DNA of 64,000 nucleotides, from the NCBI RefSeq assembly GCF_002967765.1, contig NZ_PUHY01000004.1, positions 496,001-560,000 on the forward strand, written 5' to 3'. Shown here piece after piece: positions 51,560 through 63,054 of the stretch. This stretch comes from Blastopirellula marina (GTDB lineage Bacteria > Planctomycetota > Planctomycetia > Pirellulales > Pirellulaceae). The translations under genes were made by a program, and so were the position numbers. The notes beneath the pieces are model-generated. The model saw only the letters and a list, made by a program, of their open reading frames with translations. It was not told the origin of the DNA and did not search any database. The stretch's first letter is position 1. Each line of letters starts with the position of its first letter.

Positions 51560-53284
51560 CTACGGTGACGGCGTTCCGGCGAATGCTGTCATAACCCGCT
51601 CGACCGTTTCGACCAGTTGGTCGAGACGAAACGGTTTGTAGAGAACCGCGTTAGGCAACAGCCCTGCTTGACGCGCTTTGACGATGGAGTGACCAGGATC
51701 GTATCCAAAACCAGTCATCAGAATCATCGGAACTGGGGAGATGATATCGCCCAGTTTGAGCATCAGCTGGTGGCCCGACATGTCGGGCAAATGGACGTCG
51801 CTAATGATCACGTCGTAACCGGTGGAATGGAGGCCGGCTCGTACCATACATAAGGCTTCCGCCCCGTCATGGGCGGTTTCGACGTCGCAGCCGTATCGAT
51901 CGAGCAACGCGTGGGCGGCACTGCGGACCGATTCGTCCGCGTCCGCTACCAAAACACGGGCTGAACGCAACAAAGGACGTTGCTCTTGTTTGGCGGAGGC
52001 AGGAACTGCCTTGGCTGGCGTCATCTTTTCGCCAACTCGCTGGATCACTCGCTTGATGTCACGGCTATTCTGAATGATGTTCTTCAGCTTGCCGACCACT
52101 TCTTCGTCATGGCCGATGTATCGCTGCATCAGGCTCACGGCGTCGTTCAAGATCTCGTCGATCGGCAGAGCGACGGCGCTATGGATCGCTTCGACGCTTG
52201 CTTGGGCCGTGTTAGCTTGCTGCGCGACTAGTAGTTCCAGGGTGTTCAGTGCGACTGCCAGGTCACGACAGAAGATTTCCAAAAATTGGAGATCACTGTT
52301 GGTGAATGCACGGGGCTCGGGGCTTTCAACGTTGAACGAGCCAATCACTTGATCGTGCAGCAATAACGGAACGGTCAGCGAGCTTTTCGCTCCCTTGAAA
52401 CCTTCGAGGTAAAGCGGGTCTTTGCTGGTGTCTTCGCAAAGGTAGCTCTTACCGGTCGATGCGACGAAGCCCGTGACGCCATTGTTGGTGCTTTGAGCGT
52501 ATAGCTCGCGTTCCGCAGCTTCTTTATCGATTCCAACAGAAAGGAGTGGGACCAACTCGCCAGTACGCTGATCCAGCAAGCGAATCTCGATCACGTCAAA
52601 GCTGAGTAGATCTTTCGTGTAATGGAGGATGTTACTCTTGAGCAGTTCGATACGCTCGGAGACCTCCATGTTGAAGATCTCTTCCGTCGTCAGGTCGGCC
52701 AGTTCCATACCAGCTCGATGAATCGCGTCGAGCTTCTGTCGCTGAATCACTTCATCGGTAACGTCACGGACGGTAACGATGAGGTTATTCGGCGGAGCCG
52801 TCGGCGTGATGACCGGTGCGGCATGGACATGGAAATAGCGGTTGTCCTCGGTCCGCAACGTCGACCCGCTGGCTTGACCGGTCGTTACCGCTGTGTGGAA
52901 CGGACAGTAATCAGGGCCAAGGATCTCGGGACTGTTGAGTGCAGCGTAGAAGTTCTGGTTGACCAGGTCACCCCGATTGGCCCAACGCTGCAAACAAGCA
53001 TTGACCCAGACAATGGTGTTGTCCCGATCAAGCATGGCAACGCCGTCCGGCATGCCATCCAAAATGTGCTCGTTCTCGAGCAGATTTCCAATGCGGGTCG
53101 AGACTTCCTGATGTGAAGTCGAAATGAAGAGCCCGGTGTAGGGGTTGCTACGGAGCTTGGCAAGCACGCGAAGTGGTGAATGCACTTCGGTGACTTCAAA
53201 ATCCTGACGAAGTTCTTCGACGACTTCAGAGTCGTTTTTTGAATCGCACAGGCACAGGATTTTGGGTTTCGCCGCCAACCCCAT
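51560..53284 (-). CDS. PAS-GAF-receiver signalling protein without a kinase domain
   Basis: A 574-residue regulator. Residues about 1-75 form a receiver-like N-terminal fragment without clear acceptor. A PAS domain follows at about 75-185 (LDGMPDGVAMLDRDNTIVWVN). A GAF domain lies at about 215-360 (LLSFDVIEIRLLDQRTGEL, SSLTVPLLLHDQVIGSFNVES). Then comes a helical stretch with IHSAVALPIDEILNDAVSL, similar to a degenerate HisKA dimer helix but without an ATPase domain. The C-terminal receiver (about 455-565) has DADES, acceptor Asp in IISDVHLPDMSG and LYKPF. The acceptor needs a separate kinase. ATG 53284 has GGGAG just upstream; a promoter is at 53327-53354. Confidence 0.85.
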   Translation of the reverse strand: MGLAAKPKILCLCDSKNDSEVVEELRQDFEVTEVHSPLRVLAKLRSNPYTGLFISTSHQEVSTRIGNLLENEHILDGMPDGVAMLDRDNTIVWVNACLQRWANRGDLVNQNFYAALNSPEILGPDYCPFHTAVTTGQASGSTLRTEDNRYFHVHAAPVITPTAPPNNLIVTVRDVTDEVIQRQKLDAIHRAGMELADLTTEEIFNMEVSERIELLKSNILHYTKDLLSFDVIEIRLLDQRTGELVPLLSVGIDKEAAERELYAQSTNNGVTGFVASTGKSYLCEDTSKDPLYLEGFKGAKSSLTVPLLLHDQVIGSFNVESPEPRAFTNSDLQFLEIFCRDLAVALNTLELLVAQQANTAQASVEAIHSAVALPIDEILNDAVSLMQRYIGHDEEVVGKLKNIIQNSRDIKRVIQRVGEKMTPAKAVPASAKQEQRPLLRSARVLVADADESVRSAAHALLDRYGCDVETAHDGAEALCMVRAGLHSTGYDVIISDVHLPDMSGHQLMLKLGDIISPVPMILMTGFGYDPGHSIVKARQAGLLPNAVLYKPFRLDQLVETVERVMTAFAGTPSP

Positions 53285-53672
53285 TCTCCCTAACAAACAC
53301 GCGTACGTAGTGATTCGGATGTACGAATTATACGCTTGAACTTGGTGTGAACAATTCTCTGCCCATCAACTACCGATTCGGCGTTCTAATGGTCAAAAAT
53401 TAGCCAACACGAAAAGTTTGCCAAAATTCACTCACCACGACGCTATTCATAATGCTTATTCCGATACGAGGAAAACCCAATTCGTGAAAATTGATGCGTT
53501 CCAGTAGGGAATTTGATCTTCAAGGCATGGGACTAATCCCAAGCTTCTCATTGTTACCATTGTCCATCGTAATGGAAGCTTTGTCCTCAGAATTCTTGGA
53601 AAAACCCCAGCTAAAGTGAGATGAACCGGAGTGCGCATCCGTTCCAAGATTTTCCGACAACAACCGTAACGG
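53285..53672. other. upstream region of the PAS-GAF-receiver gene
   Basis: A 388-base gap that carries the promoter of the PAS-GAF-receiver gene. The rest is AT-rich and holds only short frames without ribosome sites. It also separates this gene from the protease-like gene behind it. Confidence 0.4.
53327..53354 (-). promoter_or_regulatory. sigma-70 type promoter for the PAS-GAF-receiver gene
   Basis: Read on the minus strand: TTGTTC (53354-53349), 16 bases, then a perfect TATAAT (53332-53327). The expected start of transcription is near 53320, about 35 bases before the start codon at 53284. Confidence 0.6.
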
Positions 53673-54731
53673 CTAGTTCGAAGCCGTAGATGCGTGGTTA
53701 CTGGAATCGAGTGAAAGTGAGATACCCGAGTCTGCAAATTGCGGTTTCCACGCTTGGAGAACCTTGAGGCCGAGAATGCCCCCTAGATGTTCATCCGAGG
53801 GTTGTAGAACCACAACTGATACATCCTGCAAAGTTGCCGAACCAATACGAATGCGTTGGACACGGCCTGAACGGGCTTTTGTTTGGTACCCTCCTGGCAG
53901 GGTTACGGATTCCAGTGGCCCAAGATTCTTCACTCCGGCCGAAAAGGCCATGTTTGAGGTTACGACAAGACGATCGGTATCAGACTCGACAGTTACGATA
54001 CTGGGGAACTGATCGTTTAATACGATGCCCACTCGTTTCTGTTTCCCTTGTAAGAACAAAGGAACGTCGTCCATGCCGATCGATGCTTGCGCTTTGCGTC
54101 GTGCCTGATCGATTTGCTCAGGGCGGAACAGCGGACCCACTTCGCACTCTGGCTGCAAAGAGATCCATTTGGACACTTCTCGCGGCAGCTGCCGATACTG
54201 GGTACGAATGTCCGATTGTCGCGTCTCGATGCGAGCGGTGAGCACGGCGGCTTGTTGATGCATCAAGGTGAGCGCTTCCAGCATGGCCCGCATATGCGGT
54301 TGCCCGCCAAGACGATCTGGAGCAACGCCGTCGCGCAGTTCACGACTGGCCTTCTTCAATTGCTCAATCTGCTTTTGAACCTTCTTTTCTTCGTCGGTTC
54401 CGACCGCATTTCGACGCATCAAAGCCGCGATCTCGTCGATCAGCTTGTTGGCTGATTGCTGTTTCTGCCAGTGCTCACGATTTTCTTCCGCCGCGAGAGA
54501 GATTTGACGTTTCAAGGTGATCGTGCGACGCACGATATCGTCCAGCATATCGAGATCATGCTTGAGGCCGATTTCTTCGGGAAGCACCCATCGCGAACCA
54601 AATTTCTCGAATCCGTGTGCATCGAGATTTGCCGCAGGTTCAGCGCATCTCGCGAAGTTGGAGATCGTGCCCAAGAGGGCGACGCTGAGCAGGCTGGCAA
54701 GCCAAGGACGTATCGCGATCGATCGATCCAT
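53673..54731 (-). CDS. secreted retropepsin-like protein without the catalytic Asp
   Basis: A 352-residue protein. A signal peptide (LASLLSVALLGTISNFARCA) is followed by a helical region with long coiled segments (about 60-190) and a C-terminal domain (about 225-340) that has the layout of bacterial retropepsin-like aspartyl proteases. The two conserved regions are RLVVTSNMAFSAGVKNLG, where the family has DTGAS, and GGILGLKVLQAWKPQFADSG, matching the GxxGxDFL block. The Asp of DTG is replaced (VTSN), so it is probably not a protease. ATG 54731 is preferred; GTG 54737 is in frame. Confidence 0.65.
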   Translation of the reverse strand: MDRSIAIRPWLASLLSVALLGTISNFARCAEPAANLDAHGFEKFGSRWVLPEEIGLKHDLDMLDDIVRRTITLKRQISLAAEENREHWQKQQSANKLIDEIAALMRRNAVGTDEEKKVQKQIEQLKKASRELRDGVAPDRLGGQPHMRAMLEALTLMHQQAAVLTARIETRQSDIRTQYRQLPREVSKWISLQPECEVGPLFRPEQIDQARRKAQASIGMDDVPLFLQGKQKRVGIVLNDQFPSIVTVESDTDRLVVTSNMAFSAGVKNLGPLESVTLPGGYQTKARSGRVQRIRIGSATLQDVSVVVLQPSDEHLGGILGLKVLQAWKPQFADSGISLSLDSSNHASTASN

Positions 54732-54872
54732 GAGCACTTCGAGCTTTGACGACTAGTAGAAAAGAGTTGGGGAGGTGAACTCCTTGCACCACCCCAGAAT
54801 CTTATAGTTTGCAGGGAAGTAAGAAAAACTGCAAATGAATCGTCATAAAGTTGATCGTCAATCCACCCGATT

Positions 54873-55454
54873 CTACGGGAAGACCGCTTCGATTTCTTTA
54901 AGTCGAGCATCCTCCGACTTGGTGGTTCGGTTGCCGAAGCGGCCCAGCACGTCACCTACAGCGGTGGCAACTGCAGTCGCTCGAGACATGATGCTTTGCT
55001 TCAAGTCGGCGACTTGTTCTGGCGTCATTTGCGACATCACGGCAGTGATGTACTCCTTCCAAACGGCAAGTCCTTCCGCCGTGGGACCATCTTTCAGCCA
55101 GTGATTCATGACCTCGAAGGCTGGGTCACCCGGCGCCATGTTCCAATCTTGCGCCATCTTCATAATCAAGTCACGCTCTTCAATGTTCAGCACGCCGTCT
55201 GCATAAGCAACGCTGATCAGCGGATACATGGTTAACGCGGCCATATTGCGTGGTCTGATTCCTAGGCCGATCAGCTTCTCAATCAAAGCTTTGTCCTGGA
55301 TCGCAGTCGCCTTGGACAATTCGTCGACCAGATTTTCTTCGGCAATCTGATCGCGCAGTTTTTCCCACAAGGCCTCGTTTTGCTGAACGAACATCGAATC
55401 CAACAGATGTTGATAGTCGGACTCATTGAACGTGTGGTGGGGTTGATCCGTCAC
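54873..55454 (-). CDS. TerB-like protein
   Basis: A 193-residue protein similar in layout to the TerB/DjlA-N fold: ALTMYPLISVAYADGVLNIEERDLIMKMA (about residues 73-100, abbreviated), with an acidic ADG..IE.E motif that can bind metal. A helical tail includes VADLKQSIMSRATAVATAVGDVLGRFG. TerB proteins are linked to tellurite and metal responses in other bacteria, but here no other ter gene is present and the fold is used more widely. It starts with GTG 55454. Cytoplasmic by prediction. Confidence 0.7.
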   Translation of the reverse strand: MTDQPHHTFNESDYQHLLDSMFVQQNEALWEKLRDQIAEENLVDELSKATAIQDKALIEKLIGLGIRPRNMAALTMYPLISVAYADGVLNIEERDLIMKMAQDWNMAPGDPAFEVMNHWLKDGPTAEGLAVWKEYITAVMSQMTPEQVADLKQSIMSRATAVATAVGDVLGRFGNRTTKSEDARLKEIEAVFP

Positions 55455-55574
55455 GGGACTGTCCTTCGATTCAATGGGGAAAAGTCACGGCCAATAAAGA
55501 CCACAGTGGGTACCTGTATTGTACTTTGACTCGTCGCGTTAAACCAGAATGGGTAGCCTACTTACGCGGCTCAT

Positions 55575-56621
55575 TTATGTCCCGATATAGCGAGCATGAA
55601 GCGATCTGGCTTCGGCTGGATCGTCGGTGCCGTGGACGATACAACGGCCATCCCCGAAAAGCGTAAATGCGTGATCGCCGATGGTGGCTCGCAGAAGGTA
55701 CGGATTTGCTTCCACGGTTCCATGTTGGCGTAGGTTTTCTGCCAAGGCGGTTAGATCGACTGACTCTTGTTCGGCAAAACTTAATTGAATGGCATTGCGA
55801 CCGCAGAGGACCGCCGATTGGCTTCCCCGCTTACCGGCGAGCCATTCCAGATTGTGCTGACCGCAAGCCGGACAACCGCTACGATCGTTAATACTGCCAA
55901 GCTTTACCGGGCGAATGCGATTTTCCCAAAGATCGAAAACCGTTAGCGTTCGGTTCACTTGCGTTTGGTGGCCACTTAGGATCTTTAACGCCTCCATGCT
56001 TTCCAGCGAAGCGATCACGCCAATGATCGGCGCTAGAATCCCGGCCGTGTCGCAAGTTGGTGTGGTTCCAGGAGGAGGCGAATCGGGAATGATGCAGCGC
56101 AGGCAGGGGCCCTCGCCAGGCATGATCGTCATCGTTTGCCCTTCCGCGCCAATGCAGCCACCGTAAACCCACGGAATGCCCAGCTTGAGCGAGGCATCGT
56201 TCAGCAGAAAACGGACTTCAAAATTATCGGTCCCGTCAACAATCACATCGACACCTTGGCAAAGGCGTTCGATGTTGCGGTGGTCGACATCCGCGATCTC
56301 GGCTTCGATCTGAATATCAGAGTTCGCAGCGGAAAGATGGTTCTTCGCGGCAATCGCCTTGGGAAGCCGTTGCCGAACGTCTTCCTCCGTGTAAATGACC
56401 TGTCTTTGCAGATTATTCCATTCGATGTAGTCGCGATCGACAATCCTCAGCCTGCCGACACCGCTTCTCGCAAGCGTGTTAGCGATCACTGATCCTAATG
56501 CACCGACGCCAACCACCAGGGCCGTGGCATGGGCGAGACGTTCTTGCCCCTCACGGCCGAAGCGCGCATAGCTCATCTGCCGAGCATATCGGGCGAAGGG
56601 ATCGTTGTCAGGTGTCATCAT
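55575..56621 (-). CDS. ThiF/MoeB-type E1-like adenylyltransferase
   Basis: A 348-residue ThiF/MoeB/HesA-family enzyme, which adenylates the C-terminal Gly of a sulfur-carrier or ubiquitin-like protein. The nucleotide site is VVGVGALGSVIAN (about residues 39-51), the Mg and catalytic residues are in DRDYIEWNNLQRQ (about 64-76), and the zinc-binding pairs are CLRC (about 172-175) and CPAC (about 250-253). PTCDTAGILAPIIGVIASL is the family's later block. The C-terminal part is not a rhodanese. The start ATG 56621 overlaps the stop of the upstream gene by four bases. The partner carrier protein is not nearby, so thiamine, molybdopterin or another pathway cannot be chosen. Confidence 0.88.
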   Translation of the reverse strand: MMTPDNDPFARYARQMSYARFGREGQERLAHATALVVGVGALGSVIANTLARSGVGRLRIVDRDYIEWNNLQRQVIYTEEDVRQRLPKAIAAKNHLSAANSDIQIEAEIADVDHRNIERLCQGVDVIVDGTDNFEVRFLLNDASLKLGIPWVYGGCIGAEGQTMTIMPGEGPCLRCIIPDSPPPGTTPTCDTAGILAPIIGVIASLESMEALKILSGHQTQVNRTLTVFDLWENRIRPVKLGSINDRSGCPACGQHNLEWLAGKRGSQSAVLCGRNAIQLSFAEQESVDLTALAENLRQHGTVEANPYLLRATIGDHAFTLFGDGRCIVHGTDDPAEARSLHARYIGT

Positions 56622-57436
56622 CCGCTTGTCTTCGGTAAGAGCCACAATCCGGCGTAATCCGCCCCGTGGTCGAGGTCGGCTTGAAACTGATCGCACATTT
56701 GCCTTAGTTCGTCCGGAGTATGATTCTCCAATTCACCGCGACGTGTGGCAACAACCGGGATCTTTCTTTCTGGCTTCCACGCAGTATTCAGAAGGTTTTC
56801 CGAAACGCTTACGAACTGCGCCCAAGCGGGGATTGGCTGTCCCGCTTCAAGGTGCGTACCGATTAGCACATGGGAATGAACGAGCTTGCCAAGATCCTCG
56901 CGGCAATCGAACGGGAGAATCAGCATCAGTACGGCTGCCGATTCGCTGGCGGTTGCTATCAACTCCGGCGTAGGAGACTCGCTATGGATAATTCGTGGGC
57001 ATCCATCTTGCGTCGCGGTAATCGCCGCCTCTTTGGTCAGAAAGGAGTCAATCCGAACCAAGTTAGAAGTGGAATGCGAATCCGTTGAGAGTTGAGCCGC
57101 GCGAATCAACCATCTTCGATCCGCTGTGTAAAAGCTGTCGCCACGGATGCGTAGATCGCGAAGACCGATTAGTTCATCCGAGTTGGAAAGCTGATAATAG
57201 GCCGGCGACTCAGGAGTCCACAAACTTGGCTCGGGAATAGTGGTCTTCCACGCTTCACGACCAGCGAGTTCGGTCCTCTGGAATCGGAAGGTCGCGGGTA
57301 GCGTTCGGCCACGTTTACTGAAAGGACCTGAAAGCGACAGTGTCTTGGTGTCAACGGAATTCCCTAGCGGAAAATACCAAACGTCGGCTTCCAGCGAGGA
57401 AGTTCGCCCTTGTCGAAGCATGACGTGCAAGCTCAC
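56618..57436 (-). CDS. unknown protein in the uvrA-thiF operon, 272 aa
   Basis: Not recognised with confidence. A 272-residue protein whose N-terminal half has a glycoside-hydrolase-2-like beta-sandwich pattern: PEPSLWTPESPAYYQL (about residues 69-84) followed by IGLRDLRIRGDSFYTADRRWLIRA (abbreviated, about 90-112). That resembles the region just before the barrel in beta-galactosidase-like enzymes, but the barrel and catalytic residues are absent. The C-terminal part may be a truncated TIM-barrel. It starts with GTG 57436, which overlaps the uvrA stop by four bases, and its stop overlaps the thiF-like start by four. The tight coupling suggests it is expressed with them although the link is unclear. 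Confidence 0.6.
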   Translation of the reverse strand: MSLHVMLRQGRTSSLEADVWYFPLGNSVDTKTLSLSGPFSKRGRTLPATFRFQRTELAGREAWKTTIPEPSLWTPESPAYYQLSNSDELIGLRDLRIRGDSFYTADRRWLIRAAQLSTDSHSTSNLVRIDSFLTKEAAITATQDGCPRIIHSESPTPELIATASESAAVLMLILPFDCREDLGKLVHSHVLIGTHLEAGQPIPAWAQFVSVSENLLNTAWKPERKIPVVATRRGELENHTPDELRQMCDQFQADLDHGADYAGLWLLPKTSG

Positions 57437-60267
57437 ACTTTCAGGTGTTTTAGCGCGGCGGCCAAGTGCCTGCCGGTGACCGAATCGGAGTTCTCCGAGA
57501 TCTCTTCAGGCGTTCCCATCGCGACGATATTGCCCCCTTCATCCGCGGCGCCAGGGCCCAAATCAATGATGTAGTCGGCGGCCATCATCACATGGATGTT
57601 GTGTTCGACAACGATCAGAGAATGTCCGATCTGCAATAGGTTCGCGAAGCAATCCAGTAGCTGAACAATATCCGCAAAGTGCAAGCCAGTGGTTGGCTCG
57701 TCCATCAAGAATAGCGTGCGGGCCTTTTTGGTGGTGGCCAAATTGCCTGCCAGTTTCAAGCGTTGGGCCTCCCCTGAGGAAAGTGTGTTGGCGGGCTGAC
57801 CCAATCGCAAGTAGTCGAGTCCGACCTCGTTCAACAGGTTCAGCTTAGCTTGAACTTTCGGTTGTCCACGGAAGAACACGAACGCTTCTCGAACGGTCAT
57901 GTTCAATACGTCGGCAATGCTCTTACCGCGATATGTGATCTCTAGGACTTCCTTCTTATATCGCTGTCCTTTGCATTCGGGACATTTCACGTACACGTCG
58001 GCCATAAACTGCATGTCGATAGCGATATGTCCATCGCCGTTACAGCTTTCGCAGCGTCCCCCTTGAACATTGAAGCTAAAGTGGCTTGCGGTCAAGTTGC
58101 GGGTGCGTGCTTGGACCGTGCTGGCAAAAACATTGCGGATTTCGTCGAATGCTTTGATGTAAGTTACGGGGTTGGAGCGTGGCGACCGTCCAATCGGGCC
58201 TTGGTCGACGAGCACGACATCGTCGATCTGTCCGTCGCCAAATACGTCGTCGTATGGCAGGCTCTGGATGTTTTCCTTCCGCTTTCTGCGGCAAAGGGCA
58301 GGGTAGAGGGTTTGATCGACAAGCGAGCTCTTCCCAGCACCAGATACCCCCGTAACGACCGTAAGCACGCCAAGCGGGAATTCCACTTCCAGGTTTTTCA
58401 GATTGTTGCCACGAGCACCTTTAAGGCGAACGCGACCGTGCGTGGTGGCGCGACGGGCGCGCTTGCGGACGACGCTCCGGCGGCCAGAAAGGAACTCGCC
58501 GGTAAGGCTGTCTTCGTCTTCCTCGATCTCCGTCGGCGAACCTTGGAACATAATCTCACCGCCTCGTTCGCCCGCCCCGGGACCAAACTCGACAATTTGA
58601 TCGGCGGTGCGAATGAGCGTCTCTTCGTGTTCGACGACAACGACCGTATTACCGCGATTTCGCAGATCGACAATCGCCTCGTTCAATCGAGTGATGTCGC
58701 TTGGGTGGAGACCAGCGGTTGGTTCGTCGAGCACGTACAGCATGTTCACCAGGCTCGATCCCAGCGTGCTGGTGAGCGTAACCCGTTGGGCTTCACCGCC
58801 ACTTAACGTGCGTAGGGAACGATCGAGGGCCAGATAGCCAAGACCGACGATGCATAGGTATTCCAGCCGAGCGAGTACTTGCGGCATCACTTGCCGACAC
58901 AACGCGCTTTCATAGTCGCTAAGCTTGATTTGGCGAAAATGGGCGACCGCGTCGACAATCTTCATCGAGGAGATCTCGGCGATGTTCTTTCCACCGACCC
59001 GCACGGCGAGTGCTTCAGGCCGCAAACGAGTTCCTTGACAGGCTTTGCACATGCGGAAGCTCCGCCAACGGCTGAGGAAGACTCGCATGTGCATCTTGTA
59101 CTTGCGTCGCTCGAGCCATGCGAAGAATCCCTTGAGCCCGCCAAATTCGCGTTCCGGGACCCCTTCAATGATCAGATTGACCTGCTTTTCGGTCAGGTCA
59201 CGGTAGGGCGTATTGATCGGAATATCGTAGTCGGGAGCGAGCGCGATCAATTCTTCCAGTTCGTGTTTGTATGCCGGCGTGTTCCAAGGGGCGATGGCGC
59301 CTTCGGCGATCGACTTGCGACGATCGGGCACAATCAGATCCATGTCCATATCGATGATGTTGCCAAAGCCTTCGCAGTCAGGGCAGGCACCGAGCGGACT
59401 ATTAAAGTTGAACAGGCGTGGATCAGGTTCGATAAACTGGAGGTTGCATTTCTCACAGCGAAGCTGGCTACTGTAACGTAGCCTGGTCCAGGGCTGACCA
59501 TCGATCTCGACAGAGACCCCGTTGCTGGCGAGCTGCCCTCGTTCGGTTGGCTGAACCAGGATTTCACAAACGCCGTTTCCCTGGGCGAAGCCTGATTCCA
59601 GCGATTCTCGCAACCGTTCAATCTTCAGCGAATCGAGCGTCAGGCGATCGACGACGATCGAAATCGATTCACCAGCTTGCAGCCGTTTGGTAAGCGGTTC
59701 ATCTTGGTCTGGCGTCAGTGAGACCGTTTGACCATCCGAGATCGCGCGAACAAAGCCATCTTCACGAAGTTGCTCGATCAGTCCCTCCGTTTCATCAGGT
59801 TCGCAGATAATGGGGAATGCAACCATCATTCGGCCACTGCCCTCGGCGGCAACAATTTGATCCGCGACCCGACCTGGGGTGTCCTTCGTGATCTCTTGTT
59901 GGCAACTTGGGCAAATGATGACGCCGATTTTGCTAAATAGAAGACGCAGGTAGTCGGTCGTCTCGGTCGCGGTTCCGACCGTTGAGCGGCTCGAGCGGGT
60001 ATCGTTGACCTTGGTGACGGCTAAGGCCGGAGGGATGTTGTCGATCCGGTCCGCTTCAGGTTTCTCCAGTCGATCAAGAAATTGCCGTGTGTAGGCAGAG
60101 AAACTCTCGATATACCGACGCTGTCCCTCGGCGTAAAGCGTATCGAGGGCCATGCTCGTCTTCCCACTCCCGCTGACTCCGCAAAAGACGATCAACTGGC
60201 GATGTGGAATGTCGAGGTCCACCTTTTTCAGGTTATGAACTTCAACCCCTCGGGCTTCGATCTGCAT
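57433..60267 (-). CDS. uvrA: excinuclease ABC subunit A
   Basis: A 944-residue UvrA, the DNA-damage recognition ATPase of nucleotide excision repair. First Walker A GVSGSGKT (about residues 30-37), first zinc module CEKCN...CPDC (about 270-300), signature LSGGEAQR twice-like (LRTLSGGEAQRVTL; NTLSSGEAQRLKLAG), second Walker A GVSGAGKS and second zinc module CESC...CPEC, then DEPTTGLH. The RSSRSTVGT and GPIGRSPRSNP blocks differ slightly from the E. coli sequence (NPRSTVGT, SPIGRTPRSNP), so it may be a planctomycete-specific lineage or paralogue. ATG 60267 is the likely start (TTG 60276 is also in frame). It is first in the uvrA-unknown-thiF unit. Confidence 0.9.
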   Translation of the reverse strand: MQIEARGVEVHNLKKVDLDIPHRQLIVFCGVSGSGKTSMALDTLYAEGQRRYIESFSAYTRQFLDRLEKPEADRIDNIPPALAVTKVNDTRSSRSTVGTATETTDYLRLLFSKIGVIICPSCQQEITKDTPGRVADQIVAAEGSGRMMVAFPIICEPDETEGLIEQLREDGFVRAISDGQTVSLTPDQDEPLTKRLQAGESISIVVDRLTLDSLKIERLRESLESGFAQGNGVCEILVQPTERGQLASNGVSVEIDGQPWTRLRYSSQLRCEKCNLQFIEPDPRLFNFNSPLGACPDCEGFGNIIDMDMDLIVPDRRKSIAEGAIAPWNTPAYKHELEELIALAPDYDIPINTPYRDLTEKQVNLIIEGVPEREFGGLKGFFAWLERRKYKMHMRVFLSRWRSFRMCKACQGTRLRPEALAVRVGGKNIAEISSMKIVDAVAHFRQIKLSDYESALCRQVMPQVLARLEYLCIVGLGYLALDRSLRTLSGGEAQRVTLTSTLGSSLVNMLYVLDEPTAGLHPSDITRLNEAIVDLRNRGNTVVVVEHEETLIRTADQIVEFGPGAGERGGEIMFQGSPTEIEEDEDSLTGEFLSGRRSVVRKRARRATTHGRVRLKGARGNNLKNLEVEFPLGVLTVVTGVSGAGKSSLVDQTLYPALCRRKRKENIQSLPYDDVFGDGQIDDVVLVDQGPIGRSPRSNPVTYIKAFDEIRNVFASTVQARTRNLTASHFSFNVQGGRCESCNGDGHIAIDMQFMADVYVKCPECKGQRYKKEVLEITYRGKSIADVLNMTVREAFVFFRGQPKVQAKLNLLNEVGLDYLRLGQPANTLSSGEAQRLKLAGNLATTKKARTLFLMDEPTTGLHFADIVQLLDCFANLLQIGHSLIVVEHNIHVMMAADYIIDLGPGAADEGGNIVAMGTPEEISENSDSVTGRHLAAALKHLKV

Positions 60268-60443
60268 GGTCGACAAGGCTCGGCGTTCCCTTGATTCTTT
60301 TCCATCACGAGAAATGAATTTTTCATGGTAACCCGATTGAGGCCGTGAGAATACCGGGGGGGATGACTGTCCGCTTGTACAGCACTTCGGGGTTCGATAA
60401 GTTTTCAGTGTTCGGAGTGACTCATTATTTCAGGAGATCAATC

Positions 60444-62902
<2,459 letters not shown>

Positions 62903-63054
62903 TTTTCATGCTAATGACCGGGGCCTGCGCGAATTGGGTTAGTGCCGAACTGACAAATCTGGTACTGTCTTCCCCGGTTTGACGGAAGAATGCGCCGTCG
63001 GGAGTAAATGCGTGCGCCTGTTACGCTGACAAAATGTCGCAAGGAATGCGATAG

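Noticed and set aside
58027-58806. 259-codon plus-strand frame inside uvrA
   Set aside because: It is a shadow of uvrA; the composition is that of the complementary strand and no family pattern is visible.
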